DNA from: CAZRIZ01 sp964600285
GTDB lineage: Bacteria > Patescibacteriota > Saccharimonadia > Saccharimonadales > Saccharimonadaceae
DNA length: 17,739 nt
Assembly: GCA_964600285.1 (NCBI GenBank)
Contig: CAZRIZ010000019.1
Coordinates: 1-17,739 of the forward strand
Direction: 5' to 3'
Shown: piece after piece, positions 8,092-15,469 of the stretch
Layout: each line of letters opens with the position of its first letter
How positions within the stretch are numbered: position 1 is the stretch's first letter
Position numbers and translations under genes: made by a program
The notes under the pieces: generated by a model
What the model was told of the DNA's origin: nothing
The model's database searches: none
Seen by the model: the letters and a program-made list of their open reading frames with translations, nothing else

Positions 8092-8184
8092 GTTAAAATA
8101 TGAAATATGTTTTAATAAGTAAAAGTTGAGTAATAGTGTTAAGTTTTCCACAGCTATGTCTAACACTTAATAACTTGTGGATAA
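8082..8184. other. DnaA-box cluster, dnaA-rpmH side of the origin region
   Basis: Three exact DnaA boxes: TTTTCCACA at 8082-8090 and 8144-8152 (plus strand) and TTATCCACA at 8176-8184 (minus strand, the perfect consensus). An AT-rich stretch without a box lies at 8091-8143. The whole 250-base divergent gap between dnaA and rpmH has no gene. It may form the second half of a bipartite origin together with the dnaA-dnaN gap, or act mainly in dnaA control. Confidence 0.75.
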
Positions 8185-8188
8185 AGTA

Positions 8189-8217
8189 TTGAAAATAGGG
8201 GAAAAATGATTTATACT
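8189..8217 (+). promoter_or_regulatory. rpmH promoter
   Basis: TTGAAA (8189-8194, 5/6 match) and TATACT (8212-8217, 5/6 match) are separated by exactly 17 bases, one of the best sigma70-type promoters in the window. The start point would be near 8224, giving a leader of about 60 bases. A consensus DnaA box ends 4 bases upstream of the -35. Confidence 0.75.
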
Positions 8218-8245
8218 AAGCATAAATAATTGTAATAAATCAAGC

Positions 8246-8269
8246 TTGGGCACTTAATTGATAGCCCAG
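8246..8269 (+). promoter_or_regulatory. Hairpin in the rpmH leader
   Basis: TTGGGC at 8246-8251 pairs with GCCCAG at 8264-8269 (five Watson-Crick pairs plus one T-G) around a 12-base loop. TTTTA follows and then AGGA, the probable ribosome-binding site of rpmH. It could affect translation or early termination; the function is inferred only from position. Confidence 0.4.
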
Positions 8270-8285
8270 TTTTATAGGAAAAAAT

Positions 8286-8423
8286 ATGCCAAAGCGAACA
8301 TTTCAACCACATAGTAAACAGCGTTCTAGAGTCCATGGATTCAGAGCGCGAAGTGCTAGTAAAAACGGTCGTAAAGTTTTGAAACGTCGTCGAATTAGGG
8401 GACGAGCTAAACTAACTGTTTAA
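8286..8423 (+). CDS. rpmH: 50S ribosomal protein L34
   Basis: 45 residues, the normal size of L34, a very basic protein of the large ribosomal subunit. It begins MPKRTFQPH and contains the family core (HGFRARSASKNGRKVLKRRR split around residues 17-36), ending in RGRAKLTV. The ATG is supported by AGGA a few bases upstream in a leader of about 60 bases. It stands alone: a strong hairpin terminator follows and rnpA is 119 bases away, whereas in most bacteria rpmH and rnpA are adjacent and co-transcribed. Confidence 0.97.
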   Translation: MPKRTFQPHSKQRSRVHGFRARSASKNGRKVLKRRRIRGRAKLTV

Positions 8424-8437
8424 TTAAATAAAATATT

Positions 8438-8472
8438 AAAAATACTTTAGCCTCTATGGATAGAGTATTTTT
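8438..8472 (+). terminator. Rho-independent terminator after rpmH
   Basis: A 35-base near-palindrome centred on 8455: AAAAATACT (8438-8446) pairs with AGTATTTTT (8464-8472). The pairing continues inward through T-G, T-A and A-T, a G/A mismatch and CC/GG around a 5-base loop. The A-run before and T-run after the stem make it usable in both directions. It separates rpmH from rnpA. Confidence 0.75.
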
Positions 8473-8493
8473 AGTGTGTTTAATATTAAATTA

Positions 8494-8533
8494 TATAATA
8501 GCGTCTAAGAAGTAAATAAGGTTATAGTATACT
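8494..8533 (+). promoter_or_regulatory. Candidate rnpA promoter -10 elements
   Basis: TATAAT at 8494-8499 would give a leader of about 35 bases. TATACT at 8528-8533 ends 9 bases before the rnpA ATG and would give a leaderless or nearly leaderless mRNA. No Shine-Dalgarno sequence precedes the ATG, which favours the second. No strong -35 is visible for either. Confidence 0.45.
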
Positions 8534-8542
8534 TATTATAGA

Positions 8543-8893
8543 ATGATTAATTTCAAAAACCGTTTTCATGGACACGGTAGTCTAAATTATCTTTATCGCA
8601 ATGGTCTAATTATTAGATCAAAGTTTATAACTTTGAAATATTTAACTAATTCTTATCGTAAAAACAGTCGTATTTCTGTAATTATTTCTAAAAAAATTAC
8701 TAAAAAAGCAGTGCTTAGAAATAGAATCAGACGGAGAATATACGAGATTATAAGGTTAGAGTTAAATAATTTTACGGGAGTATTCGATCTAGCTATCGTA
8801 GTTAATAGTTTAGAAATAAATGAAATGGATTATTTAGAGATTAAATCGATGATTAAAGATATTCTAATAGATGCTGAAATAATTAGAAATTAG
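8543..8893 (+). CDS. rnpA: Ribonuclease P protein component
   Basis: 116 residues, typical size. RnpA is the basic protein subunit that helps the RNase P RNA bind and cut precursor tRNAs. The conserved RNR motif is at residues 59-61 inside KKAVLRNRIRRRIYEIIR (54-71), preceded by the SVIISKK strand (45-51) and followed by a DLAIVVN strand (82-88). The N-terminal half contains the usual FxxLYRxG pattern as LNYLYRNG. The start lacks a Shine-Dalgarno sequence. yidC starts 45 bases downstream with its own -10 element, so the two are not obviously one message. The RNase P RNA itself is not in the window. Confidence 0.93.
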   Translation: MINFKNRFHGHGSLNYLYRNGLIIRSKFITLKYLTNSYRKNSRISVIISKKITKKAVLRNRIRRRIYEIIRLELNNFTGVFDLAIVVNSLEINEMDYLEIKSMIKDILIDAEIIRN

Positions 8894-8920
8894 CCTCTAC
8901 TAGTGATAAATAATAATAAG

Positions 8921-8929
8921 TGATATAAT
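8921..8929 (+). promoter_or_regulatory. Extended -10 promoter for yidC (leaderless)
   Basis: TGATATAAT is a complete extended -10 element (TGn plus TATAAT at 8924-8929). The yidC ATG follows after 9 bases without a Shine-Dalgarno sequence, so the mRNA would start within about three bases of the start codon. The extended -10 makes up for the weak -35. Confidence 0.65.
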
Positions 8930-8938
8930 ATATCAAGC

Positions 8939-9922
8939 ATGTTTGATAGATTTTTTGTTCAGCCAATTTTTAATATCTTGTTATTTCTATATAACCTAGT
9001 AGGTGATTTTGGTTTATCAATAATATTATTTGTCGTTATTCTTAAACTTATAATGCACCCGCTGATAAAATCTCAGTATGGTCAAGCCAGGCGAATGCGT
9101 AAAATTCAGCCAGAGATTTCTAAAATAAATAAGAAATATGCCGATAACCCACAACGTAAATATTTAATGACGATGGCTTTATATAAAAAGAATGATATAA
9201 AAACATCACATAGTCTAGTTAGTTCACTGATTCAATTACCGATTATTATTGCAATGTATCGTGTGGTTCAAATGTTAGTTCAGAGCACCGAACCAATTTC
9301 TCGGTTTGGTTATGAATTTATTAAAAATCTAGATAATATTAAAGAAATAATAAATGATGGGTCTAAATTCCAGCCCTCTTTACTTGGAGTAGTTGATTTG
9401 TCACAAACGCCATTTAGTTTTAATACACTGAACTCATTTATATTACTAGGATTTCTAATATTAATGTCGCTTTCTCAATATTATATGACTAAAAGAATGC
9501 AACAATCGCCAGTCGATGAAAACGGCAAAAAACGTCGGATGCGCGATATTTTTAGTGAAGCTGCTGATGGAAAAGAACCAGATCAGTCTGAAATGAACAC
9601 GATTATGTCTGGATCGATGACTAAATTTATGCCTATCATGTTATTTTTCACTTTTGGTATGGTTTATGGAGCTGTTAGTTTCTATTATATGGTTTCTAAT
9701 TTAGTAACGTTAACTCAATATAGAATTTTAGATCGTAACGAAATGCCAGAAGCTAAATCAGTAGAGGAGAGTGATATTGATGAGCGTTTACGCAAGTCGG
9801 AAACTGCTCAAATTATTAACGAACGTAAACAAAAGACAACTAAACGTAAATCAAAGAATGAAACCGTTGAGATTATTGATAAATCTGGTCAGCGCATAAC
9901 TAGAATAAAGGCAAAAAAATAA
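8939..9922 (+). CDS. yidC: Membrane protein insertase YidC/Oxa1 family
   Basis: 327 residues, short Gram-positive-type YidC without the large periplasmic domain of Proteobacteria. It inserts proteins into the cytoplasmic membrane, with or without Sec. Hydrophobic segments lie at about 10-42, 95-112, 160-180 and 230-265. Lys36 in the first inserted segment sits where YidC proteins carry the conserved positive charge of the hydrophilic groove (usually Arg). The cytoplasmic hairpin with many basic residues follows (about 45-90, YGQARRMRKIQPEI). A charged loop of about 40 residues (about 185-225) precedes the last spans, and the C-terminus is a long Lys/Arg-rich tail, which in this family can contact ribosomes. 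It follows rnpA, and jag comes 9 bases downstream with AAGGAGA overlapping the yidC stop. Confidence 0.95.
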   Translation: MFDRFFVQPIFNILLFLYNLVGDFGLSIILFVVILKLIMHPLIKSQYGQARRMRKIQPEISKINKKYADNPQRKYLMTMALYKKNDIKTSHSLVSSLIQLPIIIAMYRVVQMLVQSTEPISRFGYEFIKNLDNIKEIINDGSKFQPSLLGVVDLSQTPFSFNTLNSFILLGFLILMSLSQYYMTKRMQQSPVDENGKKRRMRDIFSEAADGKEPDQSEMNTIMSGSMTKFMPIMLFFTFGMVYGAVSFYYMVSNLVTLTQYRILDRNEMPEAKSVEESDIDERLRKSETAQIINERKQKTTKRKSKNETVEIIDKSGQRITRIKAKK

Positions 9923-9931
9923 GGAGAAGAT

Positions 9932-10414
9932 ATGAATAAAGAAGAAGCAATTATTTTTGCCACTAAATTTTTGGAAGATACAATATCCTTTTTTGGTGTT
10001 AACCTAGCAGTTATGTCTAGTTGCGAAGATGATGTAATTGAGTTGAGAGTACCTTCAAGTGAGCTGAATGCTGTTCTAATTGGGCGAAACGCTGAGACAC
10101 TGCGTTCATTACAATACTTAATTTCAAATATCCTGCGAATCAAGGAATCTGAAATTACGAGGATTAATATTGATGTTGCAGATTATAAACATCAGCGCCA
10201 AGATCGTATTGCAAAGCGAGCTGAGGATTGGATTCGTAAAGTTCGTGAGACTGGTAAGTCAGAAGTCGTAGATCTTAATGCCGCTGATCGTCGAATTGTT
10301 CATAAAGTTGCTCAAGATTATTTTGATATTGAAACTCATTCTGAAGGTGAAGGTCGCGAACGTAAACTTTATATTACAAAAGTTAATCACGAAATTGACG
10401 ATTCAGAAGAATAA
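9932..10414 (+). CDS. jag: KH-R3H RNA-binding protein Jag/KhpB
   Basis: 160 residues. Family knowledge: Jag/KhpB binds RNA and affects cell-wall synthesis and division. A KH domain spans about 35-90, with the GxxG-type loop at GRNA (51-54) in VLIGRNAETLRSLQYLI. An R3H domain spans about 95-156, with Arg120/121 and His124 in RRIVHKVAQ. The extra Jag_N domain of the longer Firmicutes proteins is absent. The start is set by AAGGAGA ending 5 bases before the ATG, so the gene is read from the yidC message. Its stop is 3 bases from the stop of a converging glycosyltransferase, with no terminator between. Confidence 0.93.
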   Translation: MNKEEAIIFATKFLEDTISFFGVNLAVMSSCEDDVIELRVPSSELNAVLIGRNAETLRSLQYLISNILRIKESEITRINIDVADYKHQRQDRIAKRAEDWIRKVRETGKSEVVDLNAADRRIVHKVAQDYFDIETHSEGEGRERKLYITKVNHEIDDSEE

Positions 10415-10417
10415 GAC

Positions 10418-11506
10418 TTACTTTAAAACTTTTTTATAAACAGCTAAAGTTTGTTTTGCCATTTTTTCCCAAGAGAAACTGGCATAGCGAGCTTTCCCAC
10501 GTTTTATTAGGTTGTTACGTAATTTACTATTAGATAATAACTTATCAAGTTTCTTCGTGATGTCAGTTACACTAAGTGGATCACAATAGATTGCGCCGTC
10601 GTCATAGACCTCTGGTAGACAAGAAGTATTACTCGATAGAACCGGTAAGCCAAAACCCATAGCTTCCAGGCCAGTTAATCCAAAACCCTCAAATAATGAT
10701 ACCGTAGCGTAAACCAAAGCCTTTTTATAAACAAAATCACGCTTACCTTTACTAATTTCGCCAGTAAAGTGAATGTTTTTATAACCCCGTTCTTTAAATA
10801 GTTTTTTATTATTATTGGTGGCATCATCTAACTTGTTAATAAAGACCAGACCCAAATCAGGATATTTTTTAAGTAATTTTTGATGGGATTCGGCTAGGCG
10901 AATATTATTTTTGTAGTCACTATGACGTCCTATATTCAAAATAAATTTCTTGAACGGTAGTTTATATTCCTCTAAATCGTAAATCCCAATGTCAGCAGCT
11001 TCGTAAGTGACAAAAATTTTGTCAGGATTAATTTTGGCAAAATCTACAAGGTCATTTTTGGTGTAATTTGTAGGTGTAATGATGGCATTTGAGCTGTGGG
11101 CTACTTTTTTGAACAATATTTTACCGACTAACTGTTTTGCTTTAAAAATTAAGAAGTTCTTATCCGAATTATAGACTCTCATAAGAGTTAAATCATGAAA
11201 GGTTGTAACAGTCTTACCACTATAAAACATTGGTTGCTGAGGCATGCAAAAATGAACCAAATCTGGCTTTAAATTTTCTAAAAACGACTTAAACTTAGTT
11301 TGTTCGCTAAACGAATAGTTTGTAATATCACAAAATTCAACACGCCATTTTGGATTGGTCGGTTTCCAGAATTTTTTATCAGCCGACGGTATTATTACAA
11401 TGTAACTATTTTTTTTATCAATTTTTTGTAAATAGTGAAGCAAACGCTCGACGTAAGTACCGGTGGTGCTGTTGATAATTCGTGCATCAATAACAATCCT
11501 GCTCAT
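10418..11506 (-). CDS. Glycosyltransferase family 4 (GT-B fold)
   Basis: 362 residues. The N-terminal Rossmann half begins with RIVIDARI and holds a VTTFHDLTLMR segment (100-110). The C-terminal donor-binding half shows the GT4 pattern: FILNIGRHSDYKN (188-200) and the E-x7-E motif with Glu273 and Glu281 in EGFGLTGLE. Such enzymes move a sugar from a nucleotide donor to a growing lipid-linked or polymer glycan; donor and acceptor cannot be read from sequence. No membrane spans are evident, so it should work at the cytoplasmic face. It is the last gene of the four-gene glycan operon: its ATG overlaps the epimerase stop by one base (TAATG) with an AGGG upstream. It may use UDP-ManNAc made by the neighbour; that is inference. 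Confidence 0.88.
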   Translation of the reverse strand: MSRIVIDARIINSTTGTYVERLLHYLQKIDKKNSYIVIIPSADKKFWKPTNPKWRVEFCDITNYSFSEQTKFKSFLENLKPDLVHFCMPQQPMFYSGKTVTTFHDLTLMRVYNSDKNFLIFKAKQLVGKILFKKVAHSSNAIITPTNYTKNDLVDFAKINPDKIFVTYEAADIGIYDLEEYKLPFKKFILNIGRHSDYKNNIRLAESHQKLLKKYPDLGLVFINKLDDATNNNKKLFKERGYKNIHFTGEISKGKRDFVYKKALVYATVSLFEGFGLTGLEAMGFGLPVLSSNTSCLPEVYDDGAIYCDPLSVTDITKKLDKLLSNSKLRNNLIKRGKARYASFSWEKMAKQTLAVYKKVLK

Positions 11507-12837
11507 TAAAACCCTAGTCTTTTTTCCTCGGTGGTGTATAGTCCATTAATTTCATCCATACGCTCTAATACACCTTTTACTATTTTCTCAGATACGTTTA
11601 AACCATAAATATTACCTACTCGCATAGTGTCATTCTTGAAAGCACCTTTAATTATTTCGACTACAAAAGAACTATCAATTGGCGGAGCTGGAATATTTGA
11701 ACCAGCAATGAATGATTCGCCACGGTCAGAACCAAACCTTAATGTTACACAAGGTGTTTTAATAATATTACTTTCTTCCTGCATACCACCAGAATCAGTT
11801 ACAACCACGGCTGAGTGTAATATACCGGAGATCATATCACGATGATAAGTCCAGGCTTCAGTGTAGATAAAGTTAGGATATTTGTTTTGTAATTTAGTAA
11901 TCTTTTCGCGCCAACCAAAGCGATCAATTGCTTCTTCGGTGCCAAGTAGCGATATAAAAACTACTAAGTAACCGTCTTTTATGAGTTTCTCGGCTGATTG
12001 CATAATCACTGAAAAACGTTTTTCATCATTTGTGTTTTCGCGACGGTGAAAGGTAAATAAAATATAATCCTTGTCTTTTATCATCGGGTATTTTTCAAAT
12101 ATTTTTGATTTTTTCGATTCTTCAATTGCAATCATAGTCGAATCAGCGATGGTATTACCAGTATTAACAACTTTGCTAATGTCATAACCCTCATCAATCA
12201 AGTTTTTCTTAGCTTCTTCGGTCGGAGCTGCATAAAAACCAGATGCTGGCTCACATATACGGGTGTTTACCTGTTCTGGAAACGGCTCCATACTGCCTTT
12301 GTCTAGGTTCTTTGGATTTTTAGTAGCCTGATAATAATCCTGCCAGTCGAATTTACCGTCTTTAAATAACTTGTAATATTTTTGGTAGACTTCTTTCTTT
12401 GGTGTTAATGTTCGAATACCGGCTTCAACATGGACACAGGCTACACGATGTAAGAAAGATGCAATTGCTACCGAGGAAGCTGTAGAAGTATCACCATGAA
12501 CATAGGGAATGATGGTTTTATCGTGGGCTTGTAAAAATTCAATTAAGTCACCAATACGGTCAATAATTTGCACAGTTTTCTCTTTTAAAGTTCCAGACAC
12601 GCCAAGGCGAAAATCTACATCTAAATTAAATTCTTTTTCAACGCCACCGCTGTAGGCAAAATCATAGTGTTGTTCAGTATGACAAATTAACACTATCTGG
12701 CCGTGTTTTTTTAACTCATGATAGAGTGGGGCTTGTTTAATAATGTCTGGCTTAGTCCCAATTGTAATAATATGAACGACTTTTGATTTAGAAATTTTAT
12801 CCAGAACTTTTTGGTTAATAAAGCGTGCGACAGACAT
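11506..12837 (-). CDS. wecB: UDP-N-acetylglucosamine 2-epimerase, with an active-site-proximal insertion
   Basis: 443 residues, against about 370 for typical enzymes. It interconverts UDP-GlcNAc and UDP-ManNAc, supplying ManNAc units for surface glycans. Family residues are present: Asp116 in HGDTSTA, Glu138 in HVEAGIRT, Glu188 in FPEQVN and His264 in HRREN, the counterparts of catalytic residues mapped in E. coli WecB. Between HVEAGIRT and FPEQVN, where the usual gap is about a dozen residues, there are about 40 (about 146-185), rich in Lys, Tyr and Asp. After FPEQVN the common Asp-containing stretch reads ICEPASGFYAAPT. AAGGAG stands 4-5 bases before the ATG. It follows one glycosyltransferase by 16 bases and overlaps the next, so its product is probably used within this operon. 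Confidence 0.9.
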   Translation of the reverse strand: MSVARFINQKVLDKISKSKVVHIITIGTKPDIIKQAPLYHELKKHGQIVLICHTEQHYDFAYSGGVEKEFNLDVDFRLGVSGTLKEKTVQIIDRIGDLIEFLQAHDKTIIPYVHGDTSTASSVAIASFLHRVACVHVEAGIRTLTPKKEVYQKYYKLFKDGKFDWQDYYQATKNPKNLDKGSMEPFPEQVNTRICEPASGFYAAPTEEAKKNLIDEGYDISKVVNTGNTIADSTMIAIEESKKSKIFEKYPMIKDKDYILFTFHRRENTNDEKRFSVIMQSAEKLIKDGYLVVFISLLGTEEAIDRFGWREKITKLQNKYPNFIYTEAWTYHRDMISGILHSAVVVTDSGGMQEESNIIKTPCVTLRFGSDRGESFIAGSNIPAPPIDSSFVVEIIKGAFKNDTMRVGNIYGLNVSEKIVKGVLERMDEINGLYTTEEKRLGF

Positions 12838-12853
12838 TTTTCTCCTTTAAATC

Positions 12854-13984
12854 TTACTTCTTATTTTTATATTTAGACAGCACATATTTTCGAATCTTTT
12901 TGACAAATAAATCTTTATCGAATTTTTTAGATTGGGAATTTAAATAAGTTGGGTTGAATTTTATTTTTTCAGCTGTCTTAAGCGCTTCCACAACTGAGTT
13001 AACGGTTTGTTTATTAAACAAAATACCGGTTTTCTTGTCAGTAACGATGTCTTTTGAGCCACCTTCGGAAAAGGTTATGACTGGTGCACCAGCTGACAGT
13101 GCCTCTACCATAGTAATGCCAAAGTCTTCTCTGGCAGGAAATATAAATCCCTTAGTGCGGTTAAGTGAATCTACTAGTTCTTTTTGTTCTTTTTTACTTC
13201 CACCACCGCTGTAGAACCTAATGGTTGGTCCAGCCATTGCTACTAATTTTTTATGTTCACTGCCGTCACCAAAAACTCTAAGTGGTAGCTTCAACTTATT
13301 TGCCGCTCGAATTGCTAAATCGACTCGTTTGTAGGGTATATGTCTAGATATTACCGTATAATAATTTGATCGTTTTTTGGCTGGGTTGAAACGTTTAGTG
13401 TCAACTGGTGGATTAATTACATCAGCCGGCTTGTCATAAAATTTAGTAATATTGTCAGCTATAAAACTTGAGTTACCTATAAAATAATCGACTGCCTGGG
13501 CCGCCTGATAATCAGCTTTTTTAAGCGGGGGAACTAAGATTGGCATGGTTAGTTTAACTAGCCAGTTTAATTTACCAAATCCCGGATCTTTTTTATACTG
13601 CTCATAATCATTCCAATAATAACGAATTGGTGTGTGGCAATAGCAGATGTGAATTTGATTAGGTCGGGTTTTACGAACCTGTTTAGCCTCGGCAGACGAA
13701 CTAGATAAAATTACGTCATATTCACTTAAATCTAATTTCTGAAAGGCTTTAACTCGTAAAATCGGCAACAATTTATGTAATTTTCTAAGCGGACTGGGCA
13801 ATTTTTGTAATTTAGTAGTGCGAACATCTAGGTCTTTGAAGGCTGGCATATTTTCGGGTACATATGTGCTGGTGTAGATTGGAGCATCGGGGAAGGCTTC
13901 GTGGAAAGCTAAAACGACTCTTTCTGCACCGCCCATATTCGTTAGCCAGTCATGCACAATCGCTACTTTTGGATATGAGCTCAC
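12854..13984 (-). CDS. Glycosyltransferase family 4 (GT-B fold)
   Basis: 376 residues. It begins with a WbaZ-like GT4 N-terminus, HDWLTNMGGAERV (11-23), and a CYCHTPIRYYWNDY block (114-127). The C-terminal half has SRHIPYKRVDLAI (213-225), FGDGSE (238-243) and the E-x7-E motif with Glu286 and Glu294 in REDFGITMVEA. This resembles GT4 mannosyl-type transferases of O-antigen or capsule clusters; donor specificity cannot be fixed by eye. The start is GTG overlapping the upstream TAG by one base (TAGTG), with AGGAG 7 bases upstream, so translation is coupled to the phosphoglycosyl transferase. It would add the second sugar to the lipid-linked primer or extend it, on the cytoplasmic side. Confidence 0.88.
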   Translation of the reverse strand: MSSYPKVAIVHDWLTNMGGAERVVLAFHEAFPDAPIYTSTYVPENMPAFKDLDVRTTKLQKLPSPLRKLHKLLPILRVKAFQKLDLSEYDVILSSSSAEAKQVRKTRPNQIHICYCHTPIRYYWNDYEQYKKDPGFGKLNWLVKLTMPILVPPLKKADYQAAQAVDYFIGNSSFIADNITKFYDKPADVINPPVDTKRFNPAKKRSNYYTVISRHIPYKRVDLAIRAANKLKLPLRVFGDGSEHKKLVAMAGPTIRFYSGGGSKKEQKELVDSLNRTKGFIFPAREDFGITMVEALSAGAPVITFSEGGSKDIVTDKKTGILFNKQTVNSVVEALKTAEKIKFNPTYLNSQSKKFDKDLFVKKIRKYVLSKYKNKK

Positions 13985-15429
13985 TACCTAGCTCCTGTTT
14001 TTCTTAAAATAACCACAAATGTACGCAGTAGGATTTTGATATCCAACCAAAAGCTCCAGTGCCGCACATAATATAATTCTAGGTCTTGACGTTCTTTATC
14101 GGACAAATCGCTTCGTCCTGAAACTTGCCAAAGTCCAGTGATGCCACTTTTGACGCTTAAGAGTAGGGCACCCTTCTTATTACTTTTGAATTTTTGATCT
14201 AGCTCGTCTTTAGTGATTGGGCGTGGTCCAACTAAACTAAGGTCGCCTTTTATGACATTGAAAATTTGTGGTAATTCGTCTAGTGAAGTTTGGCGCAAAA
14301 TATGACCAAACTTAGTAATACGAGGGTCTTTTTTAACCTTGAAATCTTTCTTAAATTCTTCTACTAAATCTTCCCTCCCCATCTCGCGAAACTCAATAAT
14401 AGGGTCTTTGGTTCCATACTTAGGTGACATAGAACGAAACTTATATAGGTCAAATGGTTTATGAAATTGGCTCAATCGTTGGTGGGTAAAAAAAATTGGT
14501 CCGGGATTGAATAATTTTTGCAGTAAACAAATTATAGCAATCACCGATAGCCAGATTGGCGCAGTGATGGTGATTAAAACTATATCAAACAAACGCTTAG
14601 CAATAGCTCCCCAACCAGTTAACGGTGTCGGCGAAATATTAATAACAGGATAGCCATACATAATATCAACTGAACTTTTGCCAGCATAAAACTCTGGGTT
14701 ACCAGGCAAAAAACGGAAGTTAAGATGATTGATTTGAGCATAGCGAAAGATGCGGTCGTTATCTTCTTTAACAGGTAGCGTATCAGTTTGCACAATAGTG
14801 TCGATTTTTGACGGATCAAAATCGTGTAGCATGCGATCTAATTTAGTGTAAGATTTATTTTTATATTGCCTACCTAGCAAACCCTTTGGTCCAACAAACG
14901 CCCTAACCTCTAGACCGCTAGTGACATCGTTCTTGATATGTTGGTAAAAAGTGTTGGCTGTTGATGTGTCACCGATGAGCATAACGCGCTCATAAGAGCG
15001 ATTGTGACGAATGTTATATTTGTGAATTTGGCGGATGGCTTCACGCTCGATTGTTATTAAGACAATTGATCCAAATAATACGTATAGTGTAATTAAGCGA
15101 GCAGGAAAAACATAAATTTGAGTGACATATTCCCAGCCGATTATCAATAGCACTCCCAAAACTGAACCTAGCGCAATTCTGCCATATTCAAACAACCGAT
15201 GTCGAAAAATATCGCCACGATAGAGGCCCAAAATCGCAAAAATTCCTAACCATAGAGGAATAATTAGTCCAACTGCAAAAATATATTCTCTTAAGACAAC
15301 GTCATAAAGTAAGGGGCGAGTGTCGAGCTTAACTCGGATTAGGTAAGCTAGGGCAAAAATTGCCATTAACACGATAAAATCCCAACAAACTAAGCTAAAA
15401 CTATATATCCGAGAATTCCGTCGCTCCAT
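13984..15429 (-). CDS. Polyprenyl-phosphate sugar-1-phosphate transferase (exopolysaccharide-initiating, WbaP-like)
   Basis: 481 residues from the preferred ATG at 15429. The family moves a sugar-1-phosphate from a nucleotide sugar to undecaprenyl phosphate, the first step of O-antigen or exopolysaccharide synthesis. Four N-terminal membrane spans (about 10-130), a Rossmann-like CoA-binding-type domain (about 145-265, RVMLIGD motif), then the catalytic domain after a membrane helix (KRLFDIVLI near 278-286), with YKFRSM, the Asp-Glu catalytic pair at 384-385 in TSLDELPQ, and GDLSLVGPRP. The frame has another ATG four codons upstream (15441), but that codon lies inside the probable -10 hexamer TATGAT (15442-15437), so initiation at the second ATG is favoured. 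It heads the minus-strand glycan operon. The sugar used (Glc, Gal or other) is unknown. Confidence 0.93.
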   Translation of the reverse strand: MERRNSRIYSFSLVCWDFIVLMAIFALAYLIRVKLDTRPLLYDVVLREYIFAVGLIIPLWLGIFAILGLYRGDIFRHRLFEYGRIALGSVLGVLLIIGWEYVTQIYVFPARLITLYVLFGSIVLITIEREAIRQIHKYNIRHNRSYERVMLIGDTSTANTFYQHIKNDVTSGLEVRAFVGPKGLLGRQYKNKSYTKLDRMLHDFDPSKIDTIVQTDTLPVKEDNDRIFRYAQINHLNFRFLPGNPEFYAGKSSVDIMYGYPVINISPTPLTGWGAIAKRLFDIVLITITAPIWLSVIAIICLLQKLFNPGPIFFTHQRLSQFHKPFDLYKFRSMSPKYGTKDPIIEFREMGREDLVEEFKKDFKVKKDPRITKFGHILRQTSLDELPQIFNVIKGDLSLVGPRPITKDELDQKFKSNKKGALLLSVKSGITGLWQVSGRSDLSDKERQDLELYYVRHWSFWLDIKILLRTFVVILRKTGAR

Positions 15430-15436
15430 TTCTAAT

Positions 15437-15462
15437 ATCATACCACTTTTTACCTGTATAAT
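15437..15462. promoter_or_regulatory. Compact divergent promoter pair between glycan genes
   Basis: Minus strand: TGGTATGAT, an extended -10 (TATGAT at 15442-15437), 7 bases before the ATG at 15429. Plus strand: TATAAT at 15457-15462, 7 bases before the GTG at 15470. The two -10 hexamers are 14 bases apart on opposite strands, so each promoter's -35 position lies on or beside the other's -10 and both cannot be used on one DNA molecule at the same moment. Neither start has a Shine-Dalgarno sequence at normal spacing. Confidence 0.6.
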
Positions 15463-15469
15463 AAAGGTT

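Noticed and set aside
8447..8899. Ten-base repeat TTAGCCTCTA at 8447-8456 and 8890-8899
   Set aside because: Only two short copies; the first is part of the rpmH terminator stem and the second overlaps the rnpA stop. Too short to separate from chance.
15430..15441. Longer phosphoglycosyl transferase start at 15441
   Set aside because: That ATG lies inside the probable -10 element TATGAT, so it would not be in the transcript. Kept as a possibility only if transcription starts further upstream.
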